Assembly (NCBI GenBank): GCA_012295275.1
Contig: CM022668.1
Coordinates: forward strand, 8,727,541 to 8,791,540
Origin: Chrysomallon squamiferum
Taxonomy: Eukaryota; Mollusca; Gastropoda; Neomphalida; Peltospiridae
Direction: 5' to 3'
Length of the DNA: 64,000 nt
Position 1 is the stretch's first letter; the number at the start of each line of letters is the position of its first letter. Shown piece by piece: positions 19,150 through 34,765 of this stretch. Both the position numbers and the translations under genes were made by a program. The notes beneath the pieces were generated by a model that saw only the letters and a program-made list of their open reading frames with translations, did not search any database and was not told the origin of the DNA.

Positions 19150-19179
19150 TAATCATGATTTATGTTGATGTTATTTACG

Positions 19180-19420
19180 AGACTTACACCCGACGTTGTT
19201 CCGATTTGACGTCCCGTTTCCATTCACGTTGAAAATATCGGCTGCCATTACGTGGTGTTGGGTAACAAGAATCATAAATAACCCGAGCTTTTCAAAACAA
19301 TCGCTCTGACGGGTCGGCAAAACCACACTGCAAAGTGACGTCAGACTCGCAGTTACTTTGACCCAGAGGTCATTAGCGCGTGCTGCTTTGTCTCTTTCTT
19401 TAGTTAGTCTCGGTTTTCTC
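19180..19420. promoter_or_regulatory. CpG-richer island with CRE and nuclear-receptor half sites
   Basis: Non-repetitive stretch richer in CG than its surroundings. It has a perfect CRE palindrome TGACGTCA at 19336-19343 and TGACCC-AG-AGGTCA (everted half sites) at 19359-19372. Position upstream of the Ly6 gene suggests a promoter or enhancer; this is inference. Confidence 0.35.
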
Positions 19421-19673
19421 ATATGTTTTAAATGCTAATTTCGGTGAAAATTACTATTATCTACATTTGCTGCAGCGATCGAAGTATTTTTTTAACATGA
19501 CCGTGAACCAGTCAATTTTCTGTCAGTAAAGACGAGATAGGATTCCATAAATCAAGAAATAAATAAATAAATAAAAATTATATATTTATATATAACAATA
19601 CTTTATTTTTAATTAATTTATTTTTGTTTTTATTATATGTGTATATAATTGTTATTCTTTATTCTTTTGTTTC

Positions 19674-19676
<3 letters not shown>

Positions 19677-19728
<52 letters not shown>
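19677..19728. repeat. (CT)n microsatellite
   Basis: About 52 bases of CT, followed after 110 bases by long poly-T runs (19841-19901). Confidence 0.95.
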
Positions 19729-19732
<4 letters not shown>

Positions 19733-19868
19733 TTATAAGTTGTCTACAAATGATCTAATTACTATGTAAAATTGTTTATTTATTCATTCATTCATTCATT
19801 TATTTTTTTTACTTTATTTTTTTTCTGTTTCTTTCCTTTTTTTTTTTTTTTCTTTTTTTTTTTTTTTT

Positions 19869-19901
<33 letters not shown>

Positions 19902-20058
19902 CGTTGCTAATGTTTAAATGATCAGAATCGATTCGGCAGAGACCAGTGTTATTCTTTATTGTCAGTTCCTCTCTGGCAAGTTCAAGTTAGTCGATATTAA
20001 CAGTTATTCAATGTCGATGACTCACGCGATTGTTTTCTCTCTCTCTCTCTCGTTCTCA

Positions 20059-20153
20059 GCATATCGCAGTATTTTCACAGATCATTCAAGGAAGACTCGT
20101 GTTTTCCTAAAAATCGCCAGGTCTCAGGTGAAACTGTACAGCTTCAGCAGAAA
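20059..20153 (+). other. Candidate non-coding 5' exon of the Ly6 gene
   Basis: Non-repetitive sequence from after cgttctcag to CAGAAAG|gtaaga. The donor is strong and the exon would lie 1.1 kb upstream of the acceptor at 21283. Speculative: phase and homology cannot test an untranslated exon. Confidence 0.25.
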
Positions 20154-20280
20154 GGTAAGAATAAGACTCAGAATAATTCTAGCAGCAAATGTCTCCATCT
20201 CTCTCAGTTTGTCTCTCACTGCGTTTGTTCTTGTTTCTCTCGGTCACTCTGTCTCTGATTCTACCACTATTTTATTTGGG

Positions 20281-20282
<2 letters not shown>

Positions 20283-20359
<77 letters not shown>
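20283..20359. repeat. (CT)n microsatellite
   Basis: About 77 bases of CT followed by a short GT run. Confidence 0.97.
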
Positions 20360-20362
<3 letters not shown>

Positions 20363-20639
20363 TACCAGTGTGAATGTGTGTGTGTATGTCTTCCTACCTG
20401 TGTGTGTGATGGTGGATATTTTTATTCCTTTTGTCTCTCTGACACAAAGATAAAACTAGCTTCCAGCTATGATTGTCAAAACATATTTTTATCTTCACTA
20501 TCAGAGGTGATTTTTTTTATTCTTTCTTTTATTTTTATTTTCCCTTCGACTACTAAGATCTAAGCGATATAAACAGACAGGCACATATAAATCACAGCCA
20601 CAGGTTTTAATTTCAAATATTGTAATGTAATATACTTTA

Positions 20640-21000
20640 TTAGAAATACGATGTCATATATGGCGTAATATGATATGATATGGCATGGTTTGGTGTCGTA
20701 TAACATATAATATGATATCATGTGATACACTGTAAAATAAAATATTAGTATAATAATATAATATAATATAATATAATATAATATAATATAATATAATATA
20801 ATATAATATAATATAATATAATACAATATAACATAATATAATGTAATGGTAATGTAATATAATGTAATACAATACAATACAGTACAATACAGTACATTAC
20901 AATACAATACAATGCAATGCAATGCAATATAATACAATACAATACAACATAACATAACATAACGTAACGTAACGTAACATAACATAACATAACGTAATGT
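20640..21000. repeat. Pentanucleotide satellite, evolving from AATAT to AACGT-type units
   Basis: Five-base periodicity throughout: ATATG units, then (ATAAT)n about 20755-20820, then AATGT, AATAC, CAATG, AACAT and AACGT variants to about 21000. Period stays 5 while the unit drifts in blocks. Confidence 0.9.
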
Positions 21001-21293
21001 ATTGTATGTATATGGACGTGTCTAGTGATATATCTATAACGTTATATAACGAAATTGTCTAAATTTGATAGCGCATCTTCACATGAAGCTGGTGTAAAAT
21101 TAATTTATCTGCTTTCCACAATTCAGTGAATTCTTCGTCATCACTGCATGATTCATTCGGTGATTCATGTCTGCGACCTCTGAGAATTGATTCGGAATCG
21201 TTTTATCCTGTAAGCAGAAATGTTTCAGCTTTAATGGTTTGATGTGAATGGATCGTAATAATCATTATTATTATTATTTTCAGAACGGGTAAC

Positions 21294-24399
<3,106 letters not shown>

Positions 24400-25860
24400 C
24401 CAGCAGAGCGGTCAAGACATTGCGACATACGCAGATGACCGCGCGTTAACGATAAAGGTCAAGGTTAACGATAATTCGGTGCTAAAGATGACTTAACTAA
24501 AGGATCATTTATTGAACAATGGTCTTCTGTTGTATACTGCATTACTATGGAGCATTGGAGCAGTCAACGATTGTATACAATACTACTGGAACATTATCAG
24601 TTACGCTCTCGCACGAAACTGTGAAGCGATTGTATAAGAATCATTATATTTATTGAAATTACGAAGATCGGTTGTTGCCAAAAAACATCACTGTGTGTAT
24701 CTGTGTTATAAACGTAAAATGGATAATGTATTTATTTAAAGTGGCGAAAGGATCATATTGTTATTATAATACGGCTGAAGATTTCTTATCTTCGAAAAAC
24801 GTTACATAGAGTAACACTTATATAATGGTTGACTGATCATGCATTTGTTGTATGTACAATCACTTCCAAAGACATTCCCATACGTAACAGTGATGAAAGG
24901 TTGATATTATTATTATATGCACGGAGACTGGTTTTTAGCCAAATATTAACCAGAATAACAATGATATAGTCATAAAGGGATCATTCAGTTATTGTATGTT
25001 CGATCATTACCAGCAATGTTTCATAATAAATGGATCAGATAATTTATTTCATGTACAAATTTATAATATTCCCTAGTTACATTGGCAAAATGGATCATAA
25101 AAATATAGTACTTAAGACTACTTAAGACTACTAGAATGTTTCATAATAAAACATGTTTTCTGTTTTACAGTTATGTGGATAATATTAAAATAAATGTTAT
25201 AATGTCTGCTGGATCATTACCAGGAATTTTCCATTCCATAACACGGATCTGTTCTGCAGTGGTAAATGGATCATGCATTGATATCATGATTGTGGATCAT
25301 TACCAGGAAGGTATGTCTATAAAAAGCATGGTATCTGATGATAACCAGGATCACATATTTATCTTATAACACAAGATCCTGGATCATTATCAGGATGACA
25401 TTTTTGTAACATGTATGATATTGGATAATTACGAGGAATCTATATTTACAAGTACATACCGGATCATGTATTTATAACACATACAAAAATGGATCTTAAG
25501 CAGGATCATATTGTAACATATATGATATCGGATCTTTAGTTGGATTATTTTATAACACATGCGACAGAAGGATAATATATTTATGAAAGGTGTGATATTT
25601 GATTATCAATATTTCACAGTAAACCAGTGTTTACTATGACTGGAATGACATCATACTTCTATTAATATGAACATATACATGGCTTTCACATCATTACCAG
25701 TAATGCTTTTTAAGACATGATTCTATTTGTATGGTAAACAGATATTACTGGTCATCTTTCAGATATTTAGCTAACAGTAAGAGTACTGGGACTAATTAAC
25801 TCAGTTAAGATCAACACAGTTACCTCGAATACAGCAGAGTCTGATAACATGAGTGATGGA
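24400..25860. repeat. Degenerate GGATCAT(TACCAG)-rich tract
   Basis: Downstream of the Ly6 stop, the motif ggatcat or ggatcattaccagga recurs at irregular spacing of about 30-100 bases (for example 25210, 25268, 25291, 25380, 25460), with many degraded forms. Much of it could be the 3' UTR of the Ly6 gene. Confidence 0.55.
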
Positions 25861-25869
25861 TCTGTATTA

Positions 25870-27489
25870 TTATTTATATATCTAAATTATGGTCTTTATC
25901 TACAATTTATTCACTGCAAAAACCACTGTTTATTATTATTTAGTAAAATGTCATTAGATTTAGATGTTTGACAGATGCGAGAGATCAGTTAAACATTTAA
26001 TACATACAGAACTTTCAGTCTAAAATAAAAATTCAAGATGTTATGTGTCTCAATCAATGAAGAACTATGACCAGGCTTCTCCTTGTTAACACAATCATAT
26101 ATAGTGCAAAAATATTTCAGTTTGCTTTTGTTTTCTAATGAAGTCAGTAAACTTGAATAATAATGTAATTATTAACTAAACAATGAAATATTTGTATTTA
26201 TATATATTTTTTTTTTTTTTTTTTTTTTTTAATATTTATTTTCAGCCAGAATAGTGAAACTGGAGAATTATTATTTTATAATTATTATTTTATCACCATC
26301 ACTATCATAATTATCATCACTTTCATGATCACCTTAACTAACAAATCATTTTATTATTAGTCATATTTATTAAGTCAAATTTGATGAACGTTTTCTTTTG
26401 TATATTTTAGTTTGTATCCCAGAACTGCCAAACATTTTTTTATATATAATTTTAAATCATTGTATTAGATAATACAAGGCATTTTCATACTACTATTCAA
26501 TAATTATTTCAAAGGTATTGAAAATGTGTTATACTTTTTCTGTGTTAGTGTTTATGTCCTTGTAAATTATTATGTAAAACCTCTGAGATTGGGATGAAAT
26601 GTAAAATCTGTGCTTTCATTTCCTTGTTGTTGTAATTAAATATTATAAAAATAGTTTCTTGTTTTATTTATTTTGTTTACTATTATTATTATATATATAT
26701 TTTTAATTATTATTGTTATTATTAGTTGTTTGTTGTTTTGATATTGGGGAGGATTGTTTTTTTGTTTTTTTTTCTATTTTCTGACAGAGAGACAGAGTAC
26801 AGAAATAAATAAATAAATAAATAAATAAATAACAATAAAAACAATAATAAATAATTCTAAGAATTTTTTTAAAAATATTAAAGTAAAAAAGAATTAAATA
26901 ATTAGAGTTGTTTATAAATTTTATTTATGATCTTCCAAAAAGGAAAAAAAAAAAAATAAAAAAAAAAATCAGAAAATGAGAAATGCTAGTACATAAAACA
27001 CACACACAGTTTATGTCAGTATTGCTTGATACACAAAACAAAGCAAGAACTTTACATATTTCATACACCTTGCTTTAGTCTACATGCAAATCAGTAATAA
27101 TGCAGTTGTGATACAAAATACATACATGTATATAAATATATCTATATCTACCCTTTCAAAACATAGACAGACACAGAACAAATAATAATTTATAATTTTA
27201 GGTTAATGATGAGATCAGAAATAATGTAAAACAGATAATTTAACTGAAAAAATCAACATATGTGCCATTAACACATTGTAATTTACAAGGGTTCCAAAAT
27301 GCTTAGAATCAGGGACAGGTTTTATGTTATTTTTGAAAGTGATTGTTTTTCAAGTGCAAGATAAAAATATACAAAAATGTGTAATTTTGTAATTAATGTT
27401 GTATAAATAAATTGATTGTTGATGAAAGGAGTAAGTATGTTGAATGGCTTACAAAGCAAAGCTGTTTTGTGCACTAACATCAATGAGTC

Positions 27490-27522
<33 letters not shown>

Positions 27523-28009
27523 CTGTGTGTGAGGCATTTTGAATAAGGGATTCTTAACCTATAATGTCTACTGCTTACTACGTAAATAAATAATTTTTTA
27601 TATTTAATTGTCATACATCAAGAGTACATTGTTTAGGGTGAAATATAAAACATCAAAGACTAAAATCGCAAGCTGTGTATAGCAGTTAAATGTAAACTTC
27701 ATTAAAAAGTATTTAAAAAGGTATAAAGTTTACAAATATAAGTATTTAATTAAAAAAAAAAAATTCTAAAAAAAGAAATACTGTTTGCAATATCTGCATA
27801 GTTTGAATGAATTACTGGCAAGTTTTTTTTTTATTGCTTATAGCTAAAACAAAAATTTTAAAATAAAAGGCAATGAAATAAAATAAAATGAAATAAAATA
27901 AAATAAAATAAAATAAAATAAAATGAATAAATAAATAAAAATACAGGATAATTTAAATGAAAGCTAATTATGAACAGAATAAATTTAGAAAAAAATCTAT
28001 GTAAACAAA

Positions 28010-28080
<71 letters not shown>

Positions 28081-28602
28081 AAATAAATGAATAATTACAA
28101 ATAATAATACAAATAATAAAACATAAAATTGGAAATATTTTCCAATAAATAAATAAAAATTCTGACATGCAAAAAATGTTTACAATTTCTTTCATTTGCT
28201 TGTTAAAAACAACCAAACATTTCATATTCATGTCCTAAAATATAAACAAGAAGTTAGCACTTGTAAACAGATCAAATTTACAACAGATATCAATACATGC
28301 ATATTACAACAAATATATTAAAAAAGCAGGTTTTTATATACATATAAAAAAAAAAAAAAAATAAATAATGAAGCTAAATTGTTGATAAAATGTTTGAAAT
28401 TTTCTCTTGTTCAGAATTTAAAAAGCAAAACAATATCTATTTTTATATTTTTCACTTCCCCAATTAAAACAGTGATGAAGGCAATTTTGATAAACTAGTT
28501 ATTTAAAAAAAAAAAAAATGAGGTAGTTATTTATAAAACTTTTATTAAAAATTTTATAACATTTTGTTTAACTGTTAATAGAAAAGGTAGACAGTTTAAA
28601 TA

Positions 28603-28641
<39 letters not shown>

Positions 28642-29980
28642 AATAAAGATTTTTGTAAATGTTATTCCACAGTTTATTATTGGTTGTAATTTGTAGAAAT
28701 AATTTTAATAAAATAAAATAAAGATAGGCCCACAATCATATAATTATTAATTACAATAATTATCTTTGGACTTGAATTTATAAAACAGTAGTAATAATAA
28801 CCATAATAAAAAAAAAAAAAAATAAAAAAAAAAAAAATTTAATTCAATAACAAGAACTTGGAAAAAAAAAAAAGAAAAAAGAGATTTAAAAAAAATATAT
28901 ATTACATGATCTTGAAAAAAAAATGACTGAACAAAATTTAATTAATTTAAAAATAATAATAATAAAAAAAAAAAATGAAAACTCAATCACACTATAATTT
29001 GATATCTGAATTCAACAAAGAACTGAAATTAAATTAATTTTATTACTTTTTTATTCACCGATTAATTATTCTGTCAGGTGTATTTTCTTTAATTAATCAA
29101 CCAGGTGTCTTTTGTGATTAATTGCTGAATGAGATATTTATTTATTTCATTCTTATAACAAAAAGAAATATATCAAACATACTGTGATACTGATATTAAA
29201 AATATATTTTTACTGCTGCACTACTAGAAACTGCTGACTCAGTATGAAAGAAAGAAAAATTAAAATAGAATTAAAAATAAACTGAATTTTTTAAAACAAT
29301 TAAAAAAAACAAAAAAAACATTTGTATGAAACAAAGCAGTCATCAGACAAAATATACATACCCAGTATTTTTTTATCACTTCAACTTTTAATGAACATTC
29401 CAAGCACAATTAAAAAAACCAACAAAACAAATAGAACAAAACAATTATATTCCATCAGTGAAATATTACAGTTGTTAAAAAGTATAGGTTTCATTCATTT
29501 AGCAAAAATTAATTAAATCGATTTTTGAATAACACACAAAAAAAACTTCTTGTTTTTCAGAAGATATCAAGCCTTTTGTATTTCTCACTACGCTGTTATA
29601 AAACTTCCATTTTGTTTTCCTAAAATTTTCTGCCATGCATAAATATATTATACAAAATAAAATTAATGGTTTTTTTTGGTGAACTACTGATAATAAATTA
29701 ATACTATATGCATAGTTCTGTTAACTGGATATGTATAAATATGTCATATATATAAATATATATATTTATATATAGTAAAAGGAATTATATGGACAGGTGC
29801 AGTTATATGTGTAATTTGCTGTTAGTGTTCAAAGGAAGCAAAATGGCTGCGACCCAGTGCAAACTGGGATAGTTTAGAAAGCAAGGGACATCACTCAAAG
29901 AAAGCAATTGGCTTACTGGATGATTCAGTCCAACTGTTCTATGTACCTAAAAGATATCAATGATTCTCAACCAGATGAAA
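25870..29980. other. Long gene-free AT-rich stretch
   Basis: T-rich then A-rich sequence with many homopolymers: TTTATT areas, (GT)n at 27487-27530, (AAAT)n near 27885-27945 and 28005-28085, poly-A runs at 28602-28640 and 28808-28838. No coding region recognised. It probably includes the 3' flank of the NCKAP5 homologue, but no clear end was identified. Confidence 0.65.
28005..28082. repeat. (AAAT)n microsatellite
   Basis: About 19 tetranucleotide units. Confidence 0.95.
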
Positions 29981-30086
29981 TAATTATGTTGTATAAATGA
30001 AAAAATTATGTTCTGTGCTCATTTTTTTCTTTGCATTAGTTTTTATTTTTTGGCAGAGAATGAAGCTAATGATAAATAAATTAGAT

Positions 30087-30712
30087 ATCTGTATGTTCAT
30101 GAATTTTGAATTTCCACAAACCATGAAAATAATGATAAAAATATCAGATATCTGTATGTTCATGAATTTTGAATTTCCACAAACCATGAAGATAATGATA
30201 ACAATATCTGATATCTGTATGTTCATGAATTTTGAATTTCCACAAACCATGAAGATAATGATAACAATATCAGATATCTGTATGTTCATGAATTTTGAAT
30301 TTCCACAAACCATGAAAATAATGATAAAAATATCAGATATCTGTATGTTCATGAATTTTGAATTTCCACAAACCATGAAGATAATGATAAAAATATCAGA
30401 TATCTGTATGTTCATGAATTTTGAATTTCCACAAACCATGAAAATAATGATAAAAATATCAGATATCTGTATGTTCATGAATTTTGAATTTCCACAAACC
30501 ATGAAGATAATGATAAAAATATCAGATATCTGTATGTTCATGAATTTTGAATTTCCACAAACCATGAAGATAATGATAACAATATCTGATATCTGTATGT
30601 TCATGAATTTTGAATTTCCACAAACCATGAAGATAATGATAACAATATCAGATATCTGTATGTTCATGAATTTTGAATTTCCACAAACCATGAAGATAAT
30701 GATAAAATAATA
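30087..30712. repeat. 63-bp minisatellite, ten copies
   Basis: Ten head-to-tail copies at an exact 63-base step (gtatgttcat at 30091, 30154, 30217, 30280, 30343, 30406, 30469, 30532, 30595, 30658). Each unit contains TTCATGAA and, in most copies, the palindrome CAGATATCTG. Because 63 is a multiple of three, both strands stay open and mimic long repetitive proteins. No coding is supported. Confidence 0.97.
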
Positions 30713-31300
30713 TTTAAAAATTTTGAATTTCCACAAACCATGAAGATAATGATAAAATAAAAAAATATTTAAAAAATCACAGTTATCTGTGCTGATGCTG
30801 TTTGAGATTTTATGAAATAAGAAGATAAGGATAAAAATATCAGGGACTGGTTTTTATAAATTTTCACTTTTTACCAAATGTGGAGATGATAAAAATATCT
30901 AAAATATTCATGAATTTTGACTTTCCAAAAAAAAAAAAGATAATGATAAACAGATCAGATGTTTGTGATTTCATGAAATCTGACTTTATACAAAATATAA
31001 AGGTAATGATAAAAATATCAGATATCTGTAATTTCATGAATTTTGACTTTATACAAAATATAAAGATGATAAAAATATCAGATATATGACACTGTATGGA
31101 TTTTAACTTTCTGCAGTATGTAAATATCAGATATTTGTGATTCCATGAAAGATAATGATAAAAATATCTGTGATTTCATGAATTTTTACTTTTTGTAAAA
31201 TATAGAGATAATGATAAAAATTTCAGATACTTGTGATTTCTTGAATTTTTACTTTCCATAAAAAGTGTGAAGGTAAAAATATCAGATATCTAAATTAATT
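30713..31300. repeat. Diverged copies of the 63-bp minisatellite
   Basis: Irregular units still showing 'atcagatat-tgt', 'ttcatgaattttgac' and 'gataatgataaaaat', with altered spacing and a replaced middle (ctttatacaaaatataaag). They look like older members at the array edge. Confidence 0.85.
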
Positions 31301-31404
31301 TTATTTTACTGTTCATGAAACATGAAGAAAAACATATCTGTATGATCAAGAACATGCAATATTATGTTTGCAAACTCACTAACTGGTAATGACATCTGAG
31401 GTAA

Positions 31405-31405
<1 letters not shown>

Positions 31406-31469
<64 letters not shown>

Positions 31470-31496
31470 TAATAATAAAATAATAATAATAAAAAA

Positions 31497-31529
<33 letters not shown>

Positions 31530-31600
31530 AATAATAATAATAAAAAATAATAATAAAAAAATTAATAATATTAATAATAATAATAATAATAATAACGAAA
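31406..31600. repeat. (AAT)n-based array
   Basis: AAT units with AAAT and ATTAAT interruptions, about 195 bases. Confidence 0.95.
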
Positions 31601-31609
31601 TAAAAGCAA

Positions 31610-31985
31610 CAAAAAATAAAATTATTATTTCTTTAGACATCTTTACCATCTCATTTTGCTATTATCAGCTGTCTTATCTGCAAACATTGTTAACAACAGG
31701 TTCAAGAACATTAAGAAAGTCACACAAGATTTTTAAAATTAAATAAGTGTAAAACATGACACCTGATGAATATACCACTATTTAAATCCGATTTACAAAA
31801 ATATTAATCTTTATGGAAAATAAATTTCAAAAAGTAGCTGAAATCTTTCTGCGACATACTAAATAGAAAACATCTAATTCACTTGCAAGGAAATATAAAT
31901 ATAATGTTACTGAGAAGAAGAAACAGAGATGTATTTTGTATGTACCTATAAACTATAAGCCCTGAGTGTAACATGGAAATTGAAG

Positions 31986-32021
<36 letters not shown>

Positions 32022-32700
32022 TAAATTCGCTGTTTTCAAAATTTGGATTATTGAAATCTGCATCAGTTTTCAATTAGCACCTTTTTAAATTTGTTTTCTA
32101 CAAAGTAAACATTTTTTTTTTTTTTGAATTTCAAAAATTAAATGAGTTATTGTTTTTTTTTAATTCTTATTTTCATTTATTATATTTTCTTCTTCTTATT
32201 TTTTTTGTTTTGTTGTTAACACTAAATCGATTTCATTATCATTTCTATATTTCAATGTCATTATGTTTGCAAATTAATTATTTTTAAAACAAATTTTATC
32301 TCCATATGATTTTTGTTGTAAAAAAAAATAAATATGATTAAATTAATACTGAATTATTTCAACAAATCTTAGTGGATTGAATCAGAAAGATTATGAGATC
32401 CATCTAATGTGGGATTCTAATGTTTGACTGGGAAAATAAATATCAAATGACTGAAATGTAAAACAAACATGGTACAGAACGTCTTCCTAAATAATTAATA
32501 TAAAAAAAAAAAAAAAAAAAAAAAAAATAAAACCTCAAAATACTGGCGTTATATTTTATTATTTAGTTTTTTTAAATATTCAACTGTGGAAATGTTCACC
32601 TGTGTTCTAGTTAAATTTTAACTCGCACAGTAATAACATTAATTATTAAATATATAATTCAATAATTAAAAAAATAAATAAATAAAGTATATTAATAATT
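31610..32700. other. AT-rich, no gene seen
   Basis: Poly-A runs at 31985-32020 and 32502-32528; otherwise unique AT-rich sequence. Confidence 0.6.
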
Positions 32701-32789
32701 ACTTTACTATCAAAGTAGTAATTGTAGTAGAATCAGTAGTAGTAGTAGTATTTGTTATTGGAGTAGCAATTAAATGTGCTCATTTTAAT

Positions 32790-33012
32790 AATAATATTAA
32801 CTATTATTACAATAATAATAATAATAATAATAATAATAATTTTAATAATAATAATAATAATAATATTAATAATGATAATAATTATAATAATAATAATGAC
32901 TATAGCAGAAGTATGAAATGTAATAATAAGAAGAAGAAGATTAAAATAAGGTAAATTTTGTATAATAATAATAATAATAATAATCATAATAATAATAATA
33001 ATAATAGCAGTA
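32790..33012. repeat. (AAT)n-based arrays
   Basis: Several AAT arrays separated by short unique spacers, ending about 70 bases from the NCKAP5-homologue stop codon. Confidence 0.9.
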
Positions 33013-33079
33013 GTAATAACAACAACAACAACGATGATGATAATGCTTCAGTTTTATAACACACGTCAGTAACCAGAAC

Positions 33080-33636
33080 TCAGTTGAAGTTTTCATGGCA
33101 CGAATCGCTTAGCGACAAGCTTTCGTCTGGAAGATAATCTGCAGAATCGGAGGAAACCGAGCGACAGTTCTGCTGACCGTCGCACCTCGACGCGCAGCCC
33201 TTTGCTTTATTCTCCCGCTGTTTCTGCTCTTTACGAGCATCGGCGCGTTTTTTACGACGGTTTTTGTCAATCCTTCTCACTCGCCCGCTCGAATCAATGC
33301 GACAGTCTAGAACACAAACAGACGGACAGACGGAGGTTGAGGAGGATGATGGAGGATAAGGATGATGATGAGGATGATGATGGTTTTCGGGTTTCTCGAC
33401 GTCGTTGTTGTCGTTGTTGTGAGTGGGTTGTTGTTGTTGTTGTTGTTGCTGTGGTGACGGGGACTCTGAGTTCGAGGCTGAGAATTCGTCAAGGAAATCG
33501 AAAGCGGCCACAGCCTCTTCCTCCTGTTTCCCGTAGCGAATGAAAAATTTTGAAAAGTCCAGAGGAAGCTGGTTTGACGAGGAGGTTGAAGAGGAAGAGG
33601 GAGACTGACGACGATGATGACTTGCTTCTTGTTTTC
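33080..33636 (-). CDS. NCKAP5: NCKAP5 homologue exon 12 (last)
   Basis: After tctttcag, phase 1 start. Contains [30 protein letters not shown], a poly-Q run of eight, a His/Pro stretch, a basic patch [17 protein letters not shown], and a terminus ending SDSCHENFN and TGA. The [24 protein letters not shown] block looks like a folded or conserved helix in an otherwise disordered tail. Confidence 0.88.
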
Positions 33637-34727
33637 CTGAAAGAAGAAAATTAAATTAAAAAAAATAAAACAACGGTTATACGATTTTTTAAAATTTTTA
33701 AATATTTAAATTTTAAATTTTTATTTAATTTTTTTTTTTTTCCCATTGATTCCAATTTTTACAATCACTCTGACGTGAAGGTGACACGAAATTCTGATGT
33801 TTTCCACGATTCTGGGTTCGGAAATGTCAAAGTTCTGGTGAGCAAGGCACCTTTAATGCTGGTCATATGATTCAGTGAGAAGGGTTATGAATAGCAGTGA
33901 GAAGGGTTATGAATAACACTGAGAAGTATTATGAATAACAGTGAGAAGTATTATGAATAACACTGAGAAGTATTATGAATAACACTGAGAAGTATTATGA
34001 ATAACAGTGAGAAATATTATGAATAACTGAGAAGTATGAATAACAGTGAGATTTATGAATAACAGTGAGAAGTATTACAACAGTGAGATTTATGAATAAC
34101 TGAGAAGTATGAATAACAGTGAGATTTATGAATAACAGTGAGATTTATGAATAACTGAGAAGTATTACAAATAACAGTGAGAAGTGCTATGAATAACAGA
34201 GAGAAGTATTATGAATAACAGTGATAAGTGAGAAAAAAATGAAATAAACTAAACTATATTAAACCCAAGTGACAGAAAATACGCAAAACAACAGAGTGTA
34301 GAAGAAAAAGTAGAATTGAAACAAAATAAACAGGAATGTAGTGAAGGAAACCAGATGAACCTAGGATGCTATAAGGAGAAGTAGAAATGTGAGTAAACTC
34401 ACTTGAACTTCCTGTGAGTCGCTGACACATCATGTGATCAAGGCCAATGTCACTCGCCAGACTGTCATTACTCTCCCCTCCTGATGCTAGCATCATGTCT
34501 AACATGTTGGCACGTTTCTGAATAAATAATAATAGTAGTAGTAGAAGTAGAAGTAGTAGTAGTAGTAGTAGTAATAATAATAATAGTAGTAGTAGTACTA
34601 GTATTAGTAGTAGTAGTAGTAGTAATAATAATAGTAGTAGTAGTACTAGTAGTAGTAGTAGTAGTAGTAATAGTATTAGTAGTAGTAGTAGTAGTAATAA
34701 TAATAGTAGTAGTAGTAGTAGTATTAA

Positions 34728-34765
<38 letters not shown>

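Noticed and set aside
21065-21210. Minus-strand acidic open frame (ESILRGRRHESPNESCSDDE)
   Set aside because: Two frames are open here with a possible acceptor, neither has homology I recognise, and no further exons follow. May be a decayed mobile-element fragment.
30087-30712. CRISPR-like array
   Set aside because: The whole 63-bp unit is repeated, with no unique spacers, in a eukaryotic genome.
30000-30736. Long open frames of about 240 codons on both strands
   Set aside because: They are translations of a 63-bp tandem repeat whose unit is a multiple of three. Frames open on both strands with near-identical units, and no splice or start context supports them.
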